From Suillus spraguei (lineage: Eukaryota > Basidiomycota > Agaricomycetes > Boletales > Suillaceae): a stretch of DNA of 64,000 nucleotides. The notes below the pieces were generated by a model. The model did no database searches. It was not told where the DNA came from and saw only the letters and a list, made by a program, of their open reading frames with translations. The position numbers were made by a program, and so were the translations under genes. Positions 10,997 to 22,280 of the stretch are shown here, one piece after another (position 1 is the first letter of the stretch; every line of letters starts with the position of its first letter). The stretch covers positions 1-64,000 of the forward strand of contig JABCPU010000054.1 of assembly GCA_016800925.1 (NCBI GenBank), in the 5' to 3' direction.

Positions 10997-11631
10997 TGCG
11001 TTATCTTGGGGCTTGTTTGGTATCGTTCGTGGAGCGAGTTTTGGACTGTGGGAGATGACTGATGGGGGTGGATTCAGTAGAGAGATAATTTCTTTAGTTG
11101 CAAGAATGCCAGGCTTTGCAAGTCTATCTACTGGGTCTTTCATAGGCTTTTCTGTAAGTAGCAGCAGTGCGTAGGGCACGAGGCACGTAGCTCGGAGCTG
11201 AGAGATAACGTCAAACGAGAAGATAGGCACGATAATCGCATGGGATACTTGGGGGTCAGGCTGAGTGGACGCACAGACCCACACTGCCTGTCTCATCCTT
11301 CATAACTGACAATCTCAATCGTGGCGAGAAGGTCGAAAACAAATCTGGACGCTACTCGTTACTACTGGTCTTGTAAACACCGTCAGCCTGAATGCCCTTC
11401 CAATTGGCCATAAATAATTCTGCCCCCAGTACTAGTGATAATGATGGATCTAATACTAACTCTTCTAATTAGGCCCTGATGCCGGGTCCATTCATAAATA
11501 TTAAGCTTAGCCCTATTATAAACGCTAACCCTACTGAATCAATCAACCCAGTGCCGATCCTGTATCATTCCATCACAACAGTTATCCGCTAGATACACAC
11601 TCATATTTAAATTGGGTTCTGACTATATATC
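10997..11631. other. Intergenic; 3' flank of GMC copy 2
   Basis: No gene recognised. The last 100 bp (about 11530-11631) are similar to sequence at 18109-18218 and to the 3' flank of copy 1, so they belong to the duplicated GMC unit. Confidence 0.5.
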
Positions 11632-14237
11632 TCAAACGCAATTGATACCCAAGTCTTCAGCAATGATTATCGCAGCCCGCTCTCCGATGATAAGCGCCGT
11701 CGAATACGTGTTCTGTGTATATCGGATTCGTCAGAACGCACATCAACAATCCCCTGTTTAGTACTACCCACCGTGCCAACGTTTGACGGCGTAATGGACA
11801 GATCTGCGACCTTCAGGTTCGACACGCCGTACACATTTAGCCGAGTGTCGACAACTCCTTTATCTGCCTCCGGTTTCATGGAACAAGTCCCAATCTACAC
11901 ACACAAAAATCAGATGTGAAACTATGAAGGTTCAACCGCACACACCGAGTGCCATGCTGTTTGCACTGATTTTAAATTCAGTATTTTACCGTGACAATGC
12001 AGATGGCAAGTCACGACTTACCGATGTCGCGATGGAATTGACTGATCGCCTTGTCATCTTCAGCAGTGTAGACAATGTCAGGTGCATTCAAGTCCACTGG
12101 GCCGGAAGCTTCTCCGCAGGCTGCAGCGCTTCCCTCCGGGAAATCAGGATGACCAGCAGCCACTTCACCTCGATAGGAAGCCATGCGTCGAAAAATTTCG
12201 CGTGTCTTTTTGTACACGAAATCAAGAGTTGCAATATCGGATGGGCTGCGCGCAGTGTCGTGGTCACGCAAAGTCCCTAAAATGATGAGCGTGTACTCAC
12301 TCATCCAGGAATCCCGTAGTAAAGTCCACTCCTTCTTTGCCATTCTCCGTGACTTTGATATGGACGCTTCCAACAGACACAGGGTAAAGCTATTGAAGAG
12401 ATTCAGAAAAAAAAGTACCGGGTAGACGGAGAGCAGTACTGTAAAATAATTAGCGGTCATGTAGCCGCCAGCAGGATCGTTCAAGAGTGGCTTCGAGGGC
12501 GGTGAAACATAACTGGCTGTCATGAGCATTCACATGTCATGAAAGCTAAGCAATGTTCACGCACTTTGCCAGAGGGGCAAACATTGCAACAGCCTTGTCT
12601 GGGCGGTCCTGGAAGAACTCCTTCCAGCGTGGTTTAAAAGCTGGATCCATGGCTTTCAATTCTTCGCCATCAGGGCGCCATTTGATTTTTGAATTGAGGC
12701 CACTAAGATACCAATCAACATGATATAAACAGTAATCACTTGCACCAACCTTTGCACAATTGATAACTTGCCGCTGCTGTTCCAGTGTGCAGGGCTGTCT
12801 GGATATGGGTGGTGGTAAAGTGCTGGAGTTATGGTCGGAACATGCTTACCCCGTAGGATACTCTCCCCACGGGAGACGGCATCCATGGTAGCAGCCTGAT
12901 CAGCAGCCAGGTACGGAGCATAGCCGTTGGTGTGATCTGATCGTCCTAAGCCAAACCCATAGAATAAATGGATAAAGTTGCACCTTGATAATTTTCTCCG
13001 ACACCAGGCAAATTCACTAATTGCTCGATACCGCAGCGCTTCAGGACCGCCTCGGCACCAATCCCAGACCTCTCCAAAATTCCAGGAGAACCGAACGTCC
13101 CAGCAGAGATAACAACAAGCTTTGATGCTCTCACAATACTCGATGACTGATCCGCGTCTGGGCAAGACACTGGGTCGCTGGTGAACTCAACACCTACGGC
13201 GCGCTTGTCCCTTTTATTTGAAAAAAGCCGTCAACCGTTTGCTGCGGCCGCGATCCCTGGTGGCAACTCACTCGAAGATGATACGCTTCACGCGCTTCTC
13301 GTCCCAGACTTGTAAATTTGGGTTGTGAGCTTGGTTGTAGACATAGTGATGAGCCGCATCCGAACGCTTTCCAGTTGTTCCGTTAATGTACCTTTTTACA
13401 CATGGGCCAAAATTTCGCAATAGACTACGAGGACATGAACTCACTTCTGACACGGCTAAGACAAAACTAGTTAGTAGTCGCAGATAGAGAAGAAACATCA
13501 CAGCTCACACTGTATGTATTGCATGTTTCCAAATCGTCAGTGTCATCGGCATACTGCCTCTTGTGATAGGTCGTGCCAACCTGGATGAACTCGCCAGAAA
13601 TACCTATATTATACCCACCGGGGGAAATTTTGATAGGTCCGTCATAGCCGTGGGTTGGACAATCGGGCTGCACCTCATATGTCTCTAGCTGTAAAATGAA
13701 TGTATAAGCTATTTGAACACATATCCTAAGAACGCATTCGAGACCTTCTTCATGAGGGGAATCAAATTCTCAGATTCCCAACCATTAGCTCCCCAATCAT
13801 CATAGTCCGAAGCAGGTGCACGAGTGTATACCATAGCTGTCTAATCATCAGAGTCTTGTTCACCACTGCAAGTATGCTACGCACAATTCACACATGAGCC
13901 TCCACCGACACAACGACCGCAAGCAACGATCGGTGCACGGCCATTGAGACGAGGAGATGGATTTCCGATGTTGAATGTGACCGTGGTGCTCGTCGGTGCT
14001 AGGTTGAGGCGACTTTGGGAGGGCTGCACATGAATAGGTTTATTGAGGCTGTGTTGACCCGCTTCCAGAATCAAGATCCTCAGCGAGGGATCATATGTAG
14101 CTAAACGACCTGCGACAACACAAGCTGTGGTGCCACCTGTACACAATGATGTATAAGGAGGGAAAACCACCACAAGATGATATTTGCTCACCTCCAGCAA
14201 AAACGATATCGAATTCTGACAGGATTGGATGAGACAT
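11632..14237 (-). pseudogene. GMC oxidoreductase copy 2, nonsense codon in exon 5
   Basis: Same 16-exon layout as copy 1. Start: an in-frame ATG at 14235-14237 (MSHPILSEFD) shared with copies 3 and 4; the internal ATG used in copy 1 is CTG here. The FAD motif, GMC signatures, VAYKK-type region and the exon 14 microexon (11946-11965, coding QTAWHS) are all readable, and the gene ends with TGA at 11632-11634 after EDLGINCV. The lesion is in exon 5, a 22-nt microexon: the CAG codon seen in copies 1, 3 and 4 is TAG (plus-strand CTA at 13456-13458). Skipping this exon would shift the frame, so a full-length enzyme is unlikely. A truncated N-terminal product or stop readthrough cannot be excluded. 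Decay looks recent because the other exons are clean. Confidence 0.65.
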
Positions 14238-14779
14238 TAATGTGGAGAGTTACTTACAAGCGGGCTTATAACCTTCACCCGAAGTGGAGCGCCAGCTCAT
14301 TCATTGCCCGTCGGGGACTTGCAACACACACGATCATGGCTGTGACCGTGACGAATTTGATCAAAGACAATAATTGTTCAAGTATAGTTTCATTTGTGAA
14401 TGGGTCTTGAGAAGCTGATGCTGAGAAAAGATGCACACCTTCCCGGCCTGGTTCTTCGCGTCGGCAAGTTCCGATGTCCAAACCTTCAAATCAATGTCCT
14501 TTCATCTTTTGCAGCTTCATCCAAATATCAACGTTTATGCTCGTAGTTCGTGCTGTAGCTCATTAAAGTCCATGGTGGGATTTCGACGAATGGTTGCAGT
14601 GAGATTCTGCGAGATAGGGCTGTTCACCGTACCCCGTATAACGGGACTTTGCGGGGCCGTAATACGGTCACCGCATTTAGACCTTGAGTTGACGGTTACG
14701 GGGTACTAAGAATTGTGTATCCTTTATCCTCATTATAATTACATAAATACACTTCTGATTATATATATCAAACGCAATT
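14238..14779. other. Spacer between GMC copies 2 and 3
   Basis: Holds the copy 2 promoter (TTATAA at 14266-14271, minus-strand TATA; conserved GCCCGTCGGGGACTTG block at about 14307-14322) and the copy 3 3' flank. No gene recognised. Confidence 0.5.
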
Positions 14780-17369
14780 AATACCAAGTCTTCAGCGATG
14801 ATTATCGTAGCCCGCTCTCCGATGAGAAGCGCCGTTGAATACGTGTTCTGTGTATATGGGATTCGTTAGACCTCACATCAACAATCGCCGGTCAGTGCTA
14901 CCCACCGTGCCAACGTTCAATGGCGAAATGGACATGTCTGCAACCTTCAGGTTCGACACTCCGTATACATTTAGCCGAGCGTCGACGACTCCATTATCTG
15001 CCTCCGGTTTCATGGCACAAGTCCCAAGCTACACATAAAAAGATCAGTTGTGAAATCATGAAAGGTTCAGCCGCACACACCGAGTGCCATGCTGTTTGCA
15101 CTGATTTTCGATTCAATATTTTACTGTGACAATGCAGATGGCAAGTCACGACTTACCGATATCGCGATTGAATCGATTAATAGCCTCGTCATCTTCAGCA
15201 GTGTAGACAATGTCAGGCGCATTCAAGTCCACTGGCCCGCAAGCTTCTCCGCAAGCTGCGGCGCTTCCCTCCGGGAAATCAGGATGACCAGCGGCGACTT
15301 CACCTCTATAGGAAGCCATGCGTCTAAAATTTCGCGTGTCTTTTTGTACCCGAAATTAAGAGGAACAATATCGGATGGGCTGTGCGGAGTGTCGTGGTCA
15401 CGCAGAGTCCCTAAAATGATATGGGTGCACTCACTCATCTAGGAATCCCGTAGTAAAGTCCACTCCTTCTTTGCCATTCTCCGTGACTTTGATATGGACG
15501 CTTCCAACAGACACAGGGTAAAGCTATTGAAGAGTTCAGAAAAAAAGCACGGAGTAGACAGAGAGCAGTACTGTATAATAAGTGACGGTTATGTAGCTGC
15601 GAGGAGGAAGGATGTTCGAGAGTGGCCTCGAGAGCGGTGGGGCATAACTGGCTGTCATGAGCATTCCCATGCCATGAAAGCTAAGTAATGTGCACGCACC
15701 GCACAAAAGGAGCAAATATTGCAACAGCCTTGTCTGGGCGATCCTGGAAGAACTCCTTCCAGCGTGGTTGAAAAGCTGAGCCCATAGCCCTCAATTCCTC
15801 GTCATTAGGACGCCACTTTATTTTTGAATTGAGGCTACTGAGATACCAACCAGCACGGTAGAAACAGTGATCACTTGCACCAACCTTTGTGGAATTAATA
15901 ACTTGGCGCTGCTGTTCCATTGTGCGAGGTTCTCTACATTTGGATAGTCGTAACTGCTGCAATCATGGCGAGAACATGCTTACCCTGTAGGATGCTCTCC
16001 CCGCGCCAGATGGCGTCCATGGTAACAGCCTCGTCAGCGGCCAAATACGGAACAAGGACGAGATTGTGATCTGATCGTCCTGAGCCAAGCTCTTAGAATA
16101 AATGGATAAAATTGCACCTTGATAGTTTTCTCCAACACCAGGCAAATCCACTAGTTGCTCGATACCGCAGCGCTTGAGAATCGCCTCGGCACCAATCCCA
16201 GACCTCTCCAGAATGGTCGGGGAACCGAAAGCCCCAGCAGAGATAATAACAAGTTTTGATGCTCTCACGATACTTGATGACTGATCCGCGTCTGGGCAAG
16301 ACACTGGATCGCTGGTGAACTCGACACCTACAGCGCGATTGTCCCTTTCATTTGTAAAATCCGTCACCCGTTTGCTGCGGCTGCGATCCCAGGTGGCAAC
16401 TTACTCGAAGATGATACGCTTTACGCGCTTCCCGTCCCAGACTTGTAAATTCGGGTTGTGAGCTTGGTTGTAGACATAATGATGAGCAGCGTCCGAACGC
16501 CTTCCGGTTGTCCCGTCAATGTACCTTTTATCGTGAGCCAAAATTTCGTGACAGCATACAAGTGCATGAATTTACTTTGGCCATGGCTGAGACAAATCTG
16601 GTTAGTAGTCGCAGATAGAGAAGAAACATCACAACTCACGCTGTATGTATTGCACGTTTCCAAATCATCCGTGTCATCGGCATACCGCCTCTTGTGATAG
16701 GTCGTGCCAACCTGGATGAACTCGCCAGAAATACCCATATTGTACCCACTGGAGGACACTTTGATAGGTCCATCATACCCGTGAGTTGGACAATCAGGCC
16801 GCACCTCATATGCCTCCAGCTATACAATGAATGTATAAGCCATTTGAATACATATCCCGAAAAGGCATTCAAGACCTTCTTCATGAGGGGGATCAAATTC
16901 TCAGATTCCCAACCATTAGCTCCCCAATCATCATAGTCCGAAGCAGGTGCACGAGTGTAAGCCATGACTATCTTATCATCAGAGTCTTGTTCACCATTGC
17001 AAGTATGCTACGCACAATTCACACATGAGCCTCCACCAACGCAACGACCGCAGGCAACAACCGGTGCACGGTCATTGAGACGAGGAGATGGATTTCCGAT
17101 GTTGAATGTGACCGTGGTGCTTGTCGGTGCTAGGTTGAGGCGACTTTGGGAGGGCTGCACATGAATAGGTTTATTGAGGCTATGTTGACCCGCTTCCAGA
17201 ATCAAGATCCTCAGCGAGGGATCATGTGTAGTTAAACGACCTGCGACAACACAAGCTGTGGTACCACCTGTCCATAATAATGTGTAAGGAGGAAGAAGCC
17301 ACTACAAGATGATATTTGCTCACCTCCAGCAAAAACGATATCGAATTCTGACAGGATTGGATGAGACAT
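14780..17369 (-). pseudogene. GMC oxidoreductase copy 3, frameshifted in exon 13
   Basis: Sixteen-exon GMC copy starting at the ATG at 17367-17369 (MSHPILSEFD). Exons 1-12 splice cleanly, including exon 5 (LSQPWPK) and both GMC signatures. In exon 13 one T is missing from the run before the CGACGCATGG segment (about 15325-15333), so the frame changes from the REIFRRM-type sequence to REILDAWLP and soon stops. A second missing G at the end (about 14787) replaces the usual EDLGI terminus with EDLVLIAF and would extend the protein to about 14677. Microexon 14 is at 15081-15100. Both lesions are single-base losses, the kind that also interrupt conserved genes in this window, so an intact gene with assembly errors remains possible. 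Confidence 0.5.
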
Positions 17370-18108
17370 TAATGTGGAGAGTTACTTACAAGCGGGCTTA
17401 TAACCTTCACCCAAAGTGAAGCGCCAGCTCATTCATTGCCCGTCGGGGACTTGTGACACGTCTCATCACACAATCATGTTGGCGACGGTAATGAAATCGA
17501 CTACAGGCAATCAGTCAATGACTACTTTCGTTTCGAATGGGAACCTGGATGTGAGAAAAAGATCCACATGATGCTTGTGCATCAATTAGGCTCTGATGCA
17601 GGGCTGCCCGATCCACAAGTTTGGCTCAATAGCCCACTGAACTGCCTTTCACTAGCGAGTCCAAGCAGAATATTGAAGAATTCCTTAGATTTTGGTTGGT
17701 TGTATTCTCCACGGACGCTATATTTCTTACTTTGCGATTTCTGTCTATGGTTTGCTCCAAGGGCTGCAAGAGCGAGGCCGAGAAGTTTGTCGTCGTCATT
17801 TTCTGCTGCAGCCAGTTGTGCAATGACAAAGACTCCAAGCTGTTTCGATATAGACTGATAGTGTTTCAATGGCTGGCGTTCAAAACGTCGTAGACACGCC
17901 ATGACATACAGCGCATTGACGATTATACACTAAAGACAAGTAGCATTCCCCGCGCTCGCATTATGTTAAAACTCCGCGATGATGAACCCAGACTGGTCCA
18001 ATATATCATTTTATTTTTCCTCACTTGCTTGTTCCCCACGGCAATGTACACTCGTTCACTAAAAAATAGAACTGGTAACAATAAGATGGAATTGAGTGAG
18101 GTTAATCA
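17370..18108. other. GMC copy 3 promoter and spacer
   Basis: TTATAA at 17398-17403 and a GCCCGTCGGGGACTTG block at about 17438-17453 match the other copies. The rest is spacer with one possible transposon-like fragment on the minus strand at 17582-17902. Confidence 0.5.
17582..17902 (-). CDS. Unrecognised small ORF, possible transposon-derived fragment
   Basis: A 106-codon open frame with a continuous, non-repetitive composition (LLGLALAALG, then RGEYNQPKSKEFFNILLG, then ERQFSGLL). The order of a short acidic segment, an aliphatic helix and an ERQF-type motif recalls the N-terminal part of fungal PIF/Harbinger-like transposases, but no DDE catalytic region follows. I cannot confirm that it is a gene; it may be a relic or chance. 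Confidence 0.2.
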   Translation of the reverse strand: MACLRRFERQPLKHYQSISKQLGVFVIAQLAAAENDDDKLLGLALAALGANHRQKSQSKKYSVRGEYNQPKSKEFFNILLGLASERQFSGLLSQTCGSGSPASEPN

Positions 18109-18218
18109 ACAGCTTGTCCTTGGTGTCAACTGGCAGCTGTTGTCGATCCTGTATTTTCCATCATAAAAGTTATCCGCTGGATACATCCTCATAATCAAAT
18201 ACGTTTCTGACTATATCA
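18109..18218. repeat. GMC 3'-flank segment separated from its gene
   Basis: Similar to the sequence immediately downstream of GMC copies 1 and 2 (the stretch with TTATCCGCTGGATACA and TTTCTGACTATATCA), yet no GMC exon adjoins it. The matching gene end resumes at 18777, so the two halves of one flank appear to have been split by the insertion at 18219-18776. Confidence 0.6.
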
Positions 18219-18776
18219 TCGGTAATGGCGCTCCACTGTACCAGTCCCCGTATAGAATTTTATTTTGCCTTGTAAATTTTCATCATACGTGTAAGGCTAG
18301 AATGAGAGAGAAATGAGTGAAAGGTGATAACGGCGAGGAACAGATCGACATAGTAGGCAAGACTTTCGAACTAGACGAGACGTTTCAAGGACTTTCTTGA
18401 GGTGCTTTTTGAACGGGGAATCTAGGATAGAATTCACTGTAGATACGGGAGTACATGGGGGGGTATATATATACGTTTTCGAGTAGTCGACTAGGCCGGA
18501 ATTGAGTATAGGAGCATGTAGTGATAATAGAAATAAGCGGTCGGAGTAAGAGTAAAAAGGTAAGTATGTATACATGTGACTTTCGGATGCGAAGTGTGAC
18601 GTTGTTCACATCACAGGTCACGTGAGCGACAGCGTCATGATTTGAAGTATGAGAGGATATGCAATCCTTACATACGCAAGATGCGATATTCTTGGCTAAA
18701 TAGACACTCTGAATTTATTGCAATGTACATAGTCATATGAGACAAACGGATAGCTATCCATTACCTACAGATGAAA
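18219..18776. mobile_element. About 558-bp insertion at the 3' end of GMC copy 4
   Basis: Compared with copies 1-3, the 3' flank of copy 4 is interrupted by about 558 bp. The insert is bordered by TATATCA on both sides (18212-18218 and 18777-18783), consistent with a 7-bp target duplication. Near its ends are inverted arms GGTAATGG (18221-18228) and CCATTACC (18758-18765). No transposase frame is visible, so it would be non-autonomous. The arms are not equidistant from the borders, which weakens the terminal-inverted-repeat reading. Confidence 0.45.
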
Positions 18777-18780
18777 TATA

Positions 18781-21387
18781 TCAAACACAATCGATACCCA
18801 AGTCTTCAGCGATGATTATCGAAGCCCGCTCTCCAATGAGAAGCGCCGTTGAATACGTGTTCTGTGTATATAGGATTCGTTAGAACACACATCGACGATC
18901 CCCTGTTCAGTACGACCCACCGTGCCAACGTTCAATGGCGAAATGGACATGTCTGCAACCTTCAGGTTCGACACTCCGTATACATTTAGCCGAGCGTCGA
19001 CGACTCCATTATCTGCCTCCGGTTTCATGGCACAAGTCCCAAGCTACACGTAAAAAGATCAGTTGTGAAATCATAAAAGGTTCGGCTGCACACACCGAGT
19101 GCCATGCTGTTTGCACTGATTTTCAAATCAGTATTTTACCGTGACAATGAAGATGGCAGGCCACAACTTACCGATGTCGCGATGGAATCGATTGATCGCC
19201 TCGTCATCTTCAGCAGTGTAGACAATGTCAGGCGCATTCAAGTCCACTGGCCCGGTAGCTTCTCTGCAGAGTGCAGCGCTTCCCTCCGGGAAATCAGGAT
19301 GACCAGCAGCCACTTCACCTCGATAGGAAGCCATGCGTCGAAAAATTTCGCGTGTCTTTTTGTACCCGAAGTCAAGAGGAACAATATCGGAAGGACTGTG
19401 CAGGGTGTCGTAGTCACGCAAAGTGCCCTAAAATGATGAGCGTGTACTCACTCATCTAGGAATCCCGTAGTAAAGTCCACTCCTTCTTTGCCATTCTCCG
19501 TGACTTTGATATGAACGCTTCCAATAGACACGGGGTAAAGCTATTGAAGATATTCAAAAAAAAGACACGCGCTAAAAGGATATCAGTACTGTATAATAAC
19601 CGGCACTCATGTAGTTGCGAGGAGGAAGGATGTCCGAGAGTGGCCTCGAGAGCGGCGGAACATAACTGGCTATCATGAGTTTTCTCATGCCATCAAAGCT
19701 AATTGGTATTGCACGCACGCTGCAAAAGCAGTGAATATTGCAACAGCCTTGTCTGGGCGGTCCTGGAAGAACTCCTTCCAGCGTGGTTGAAAAGCTGAAT
19801 CCATGGCCTTCAATTCCTCGTCATCAGGACGCCACTTGAGTTTTGAATCCATGCCACTGAGATGCCAATCAGTACGATACAAAAAGTGATAACGTGCACC
19901 AACTTTTGTGCAATCAATGACTTGCCGCCGCTGTTCCATTGTGCAAGGCTTTCTATGTTTGAGTAGTTGTAAAGTGCTGCAACTGTGGCGAGAACGTGCT
20001 TACCCTGTAGGATGCTCTCCCCGCGCCAGATGGCGTCCATGGTAACAGCCTCGTCAGCAGCCAAGTAAGGAACAATGGCGAGATTGTGATCTGATCGTCC
20101 TGAGCCAAGCTCTTAGAATAAATGGATAAAATTGCACCTTGATAGTTTTCTCCAACACCAGGCAAATCCACTAGTTGCTCGATACCGCAGCGCTTGAGAA
20201 TCGCCTCGGCACCAATCCCAGATCTCTCCAGAATGGTCGGGGAACCGAAAGCCCCAGCAGAGATAACAACAAGTTTTGATGCTCTCACAATACTCGATGA
20301 CTGATCCGCGTCTGGGCAAGACACTGGGTCGCTGGTGAACTCGACACCTACAGCGCGCTTGTCCCTTTCATTTGAAAAAGCCGTCAACCATTTGCTGCGG
20401 CTGCGATCCCAGGTGGCAACTTACTCGAAAATGATACGCTTTACGCGCTTTCCGTCCCAGACTTGTAAATTTGGGTTGTGAGCTTGGTTGTAGACATAGT
20501 GATGAGCCGCATCCGAACGCCTTCCGGTTGTTCCATCAATGTACCTTTTATACATGAAGCAAGATTTTGTAACAACCTATAAATGCATGAACTCACTTTC
20601 GCCATGGCTGGAGCAGATCTGGTTAGTGGTCACAGTTATGGAAGAAATATCATAGCGTACACTGTATGTATTGCATGTTTCTAGATCGTTAGTGTCATCG
20701 GCATACTGCCTCTTGTGATAGGTTGTGCCAACATGGATGAGCTCATCGGATATACCCAGTTTATACCCAGCAGAGGATACTTTGATAGGTCCATCATAGC
20801 CGTGGGTTGGACGACCGGGCTGCGCCTCATATGTTTCCAGCTATAGAATGAACGTATAAGCTATTTGAACACATCTTGAGAACGCATTCAAGACCTTCTT
20901 CATGAGGGGGATCAAATTCTCAGATTCCCAACCATTAGCTCCCCAATCATCATAGTCCGAAGCAGGTGCACGAGTGTAAACCATAACTGTTGCATCATCA
21001 GAGCCTTGTTCACCACTCCAAGTATGCTACGTACAATTCACACATGAGCCTCCACCTACGCAGCGACCGCAAGGAACGATCGGTGCACGGCCGTTGAGAC
21101 GAGGAGATGGATTTCCGACGTTGAATGTGACCGTAGTGCTGGTCGCTGCTTGGTTGAAGGGATATTGGTAGGGTTGCACATGAATAGGTTTGTTGAGGGT
21201 GTGTTGACCCGCTTCCAGTATTAAGATCCTCAGCGAGGGATCATATGCAGCTAAGCGGCCTGCGACAACACAGGCTGTAGTACCACCTGTACAGAATGAT
21301 GTGTGAACAGGGTAAATTACTACAAGATGATATTTGCTCACCTCCAGCAAAAACGATGTCAAATTCTGACATGATTGGATGAGACAT
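18781..21387 (-). CDS. GMC oxidoreductase copy 4 (alcohol-oxidase-like), apparently intact
   Basis: Sixteen-exon GMC gene that can be spliced to about 600 residues with no stop. Two in-frame starts exist: 21387 (MSHPIMSEFD) and 21373 (MSEFD, equivalent to copy 1). Readable motifs: GGTTACVVAGRLAAYD (FAD site), CGRCVGGGSCVN, SAGTFGSP-type second signature (here SAGAFGSPTILERSG), MDSKLKWRPDDEE, FGYKKTREIFRRM, microexon 14 (19096-19115, QTAWHS), GTCAMKPEADNG, and NTYSTALLIGERAS at the C-terminus. The stop TGA at 18781-18783 follows EDLGIDCV; those bases are also part of the right-hand duplicated target of the 558-bp insertion. No secretion signal or PTS1. Expected reaction: flavin-dependent oxidation of an alcohol with H2O2 release; the real substrate cannot be told from sequence. 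Confidence 0.8.
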
Positions 21388-21490
21388 TAATATGGGGTGC
21401 TACTTTCAGGTCAGCTTCCATCTTATAACCTTCACCTGAGTGAAGCGCTATCATTCACCGCCCATCGGGAACTTGCGGCACATTGCATAT
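21388..21490 (-). promoter_or_regulatory. Conserved core promoter of GMC copy 4
   Basis: TTATAA (minus-strand TATA box) at 21423-21428, about 40 nt upstream of the first ATG, and a GCCCATCGGGAACTTG block at about 21459-21474. Equivalent pairs occur upstream of copies 1 (7368), 2 (14266) and 3 (17398); copy 6 keeps the TATA-like box (63700-63705) but not the distal block. Confidence 0.55.
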
Positions 21491-21650
21491 CACACGATCA
21501 TGTCCGTGATGAAATACAATAATGACTGCTTTCCATTATGCTATATCAAGTAAGTGGAACCCGGATGAAAGAAACCCACTGGTCGCGTGTGATACTGCGT
21601 GATTGTGTTATCCCCTAGAACTCCATGATATTCATGAGCACCACTACTTC

Positions 21651-21782
21651 ATGGGTCACGCTTTCTCGCAGGAATTTTCGTGACTTACTATTACATCGCG
21701 AATAGACCGTAGTATGCAGTGGCGTACCGAACGGCCCGAATACCTTGATGCATACAAGACCCGTAAAATCTTGTGACCCATA
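21651..21782. mobile_element. MITE-like 132-bp element with 9-bp inverted ends
   Basis: Begins ATGGGTCAC and ends GTGACCCAT, a perfect 9-bp inverted repeat, with no coding capacity between. A diverged, inverted counterpart lies at about 41677-41772 upstream of GMC copy 5. It was therefore in place before that segment was duplicated. No clear target duplication seen. Confidence 0.4.
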
Positions 21783-21799
21783 ACATAAGGCAACGTCCT

Positions 21800-21935
21800 A
21801 CAAGTTCGATTCAGTATTTTACTGTGGAATGGGTAAATCAGAATCAATCGTCATCACGGTGTAATTCACCAATTGCCTCGTTATCTTGGGCAGTGTAGAT
21901 GATATCAAATTCTGTCGGATGGAGGGGACTCATTT
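21800..21935 (-). pseudogene. GMC remnant (end of exon 13 and following intron)
   Basis: Reverse-strand match to the part of the GMC gene coding for DIVYTAEDDEAI plus the start of the next intron (compare 19120-19250), with stops and indels. It lies upstream of GMC copy 4 on the same strand, so a further GMC copy once preceded copy 4. A matching remnant precedes copy 5. Confidence 0.65.
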
Positions 21936-22280
21936 AGAGCTGTCTGACTTACTCGCTAACTAGTTCCCCGCACATCGCCTTCGTAACTTATCGTCATGAA
22001 GAGTCTTGCGCTAGTTTGTCATTGGTCCAGGACAGTGTCGACCGCCACGTCACTATCATGATGACAACTGCTCTTTCGCTGTATCGTGCGTGCGCAACTC
22101 GCGTCATATAGCATCGTTCCAGTTCCCTGGTTGCTATTCACCTTGAAGCTGTTAGGGATGGATTCGCAAAATATTCATAAATGATAGTTACTAAAAGTAA
22201 CTAACAAGTTCAAGTTAGTGGAGCCAACTCACGTGACCATGTGCAAGTCGCGTCCGCAATTCTGAATTTAGTACAGTGTA
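21936..22280. other. Promoter region of SPC34
   Basis: Spacer between the GMC remnant and SPC34; no coding signal or clear TATA box. It marks the boundary between the accessory GMC array and the conserved block. Confidence 0.5.

Noticed and set aside
11510..11560. Telomere-like CTAACCCTA segment
   Set aside because: Occurs once, not in tandem, in the flank of GMC copy 2.
4742..21387. Secondary-metabolite cluster around the GMC array
   Set aside because: No synthase, P450, transporter or cluster-type transcription factor is present; only one gene is duplicated.
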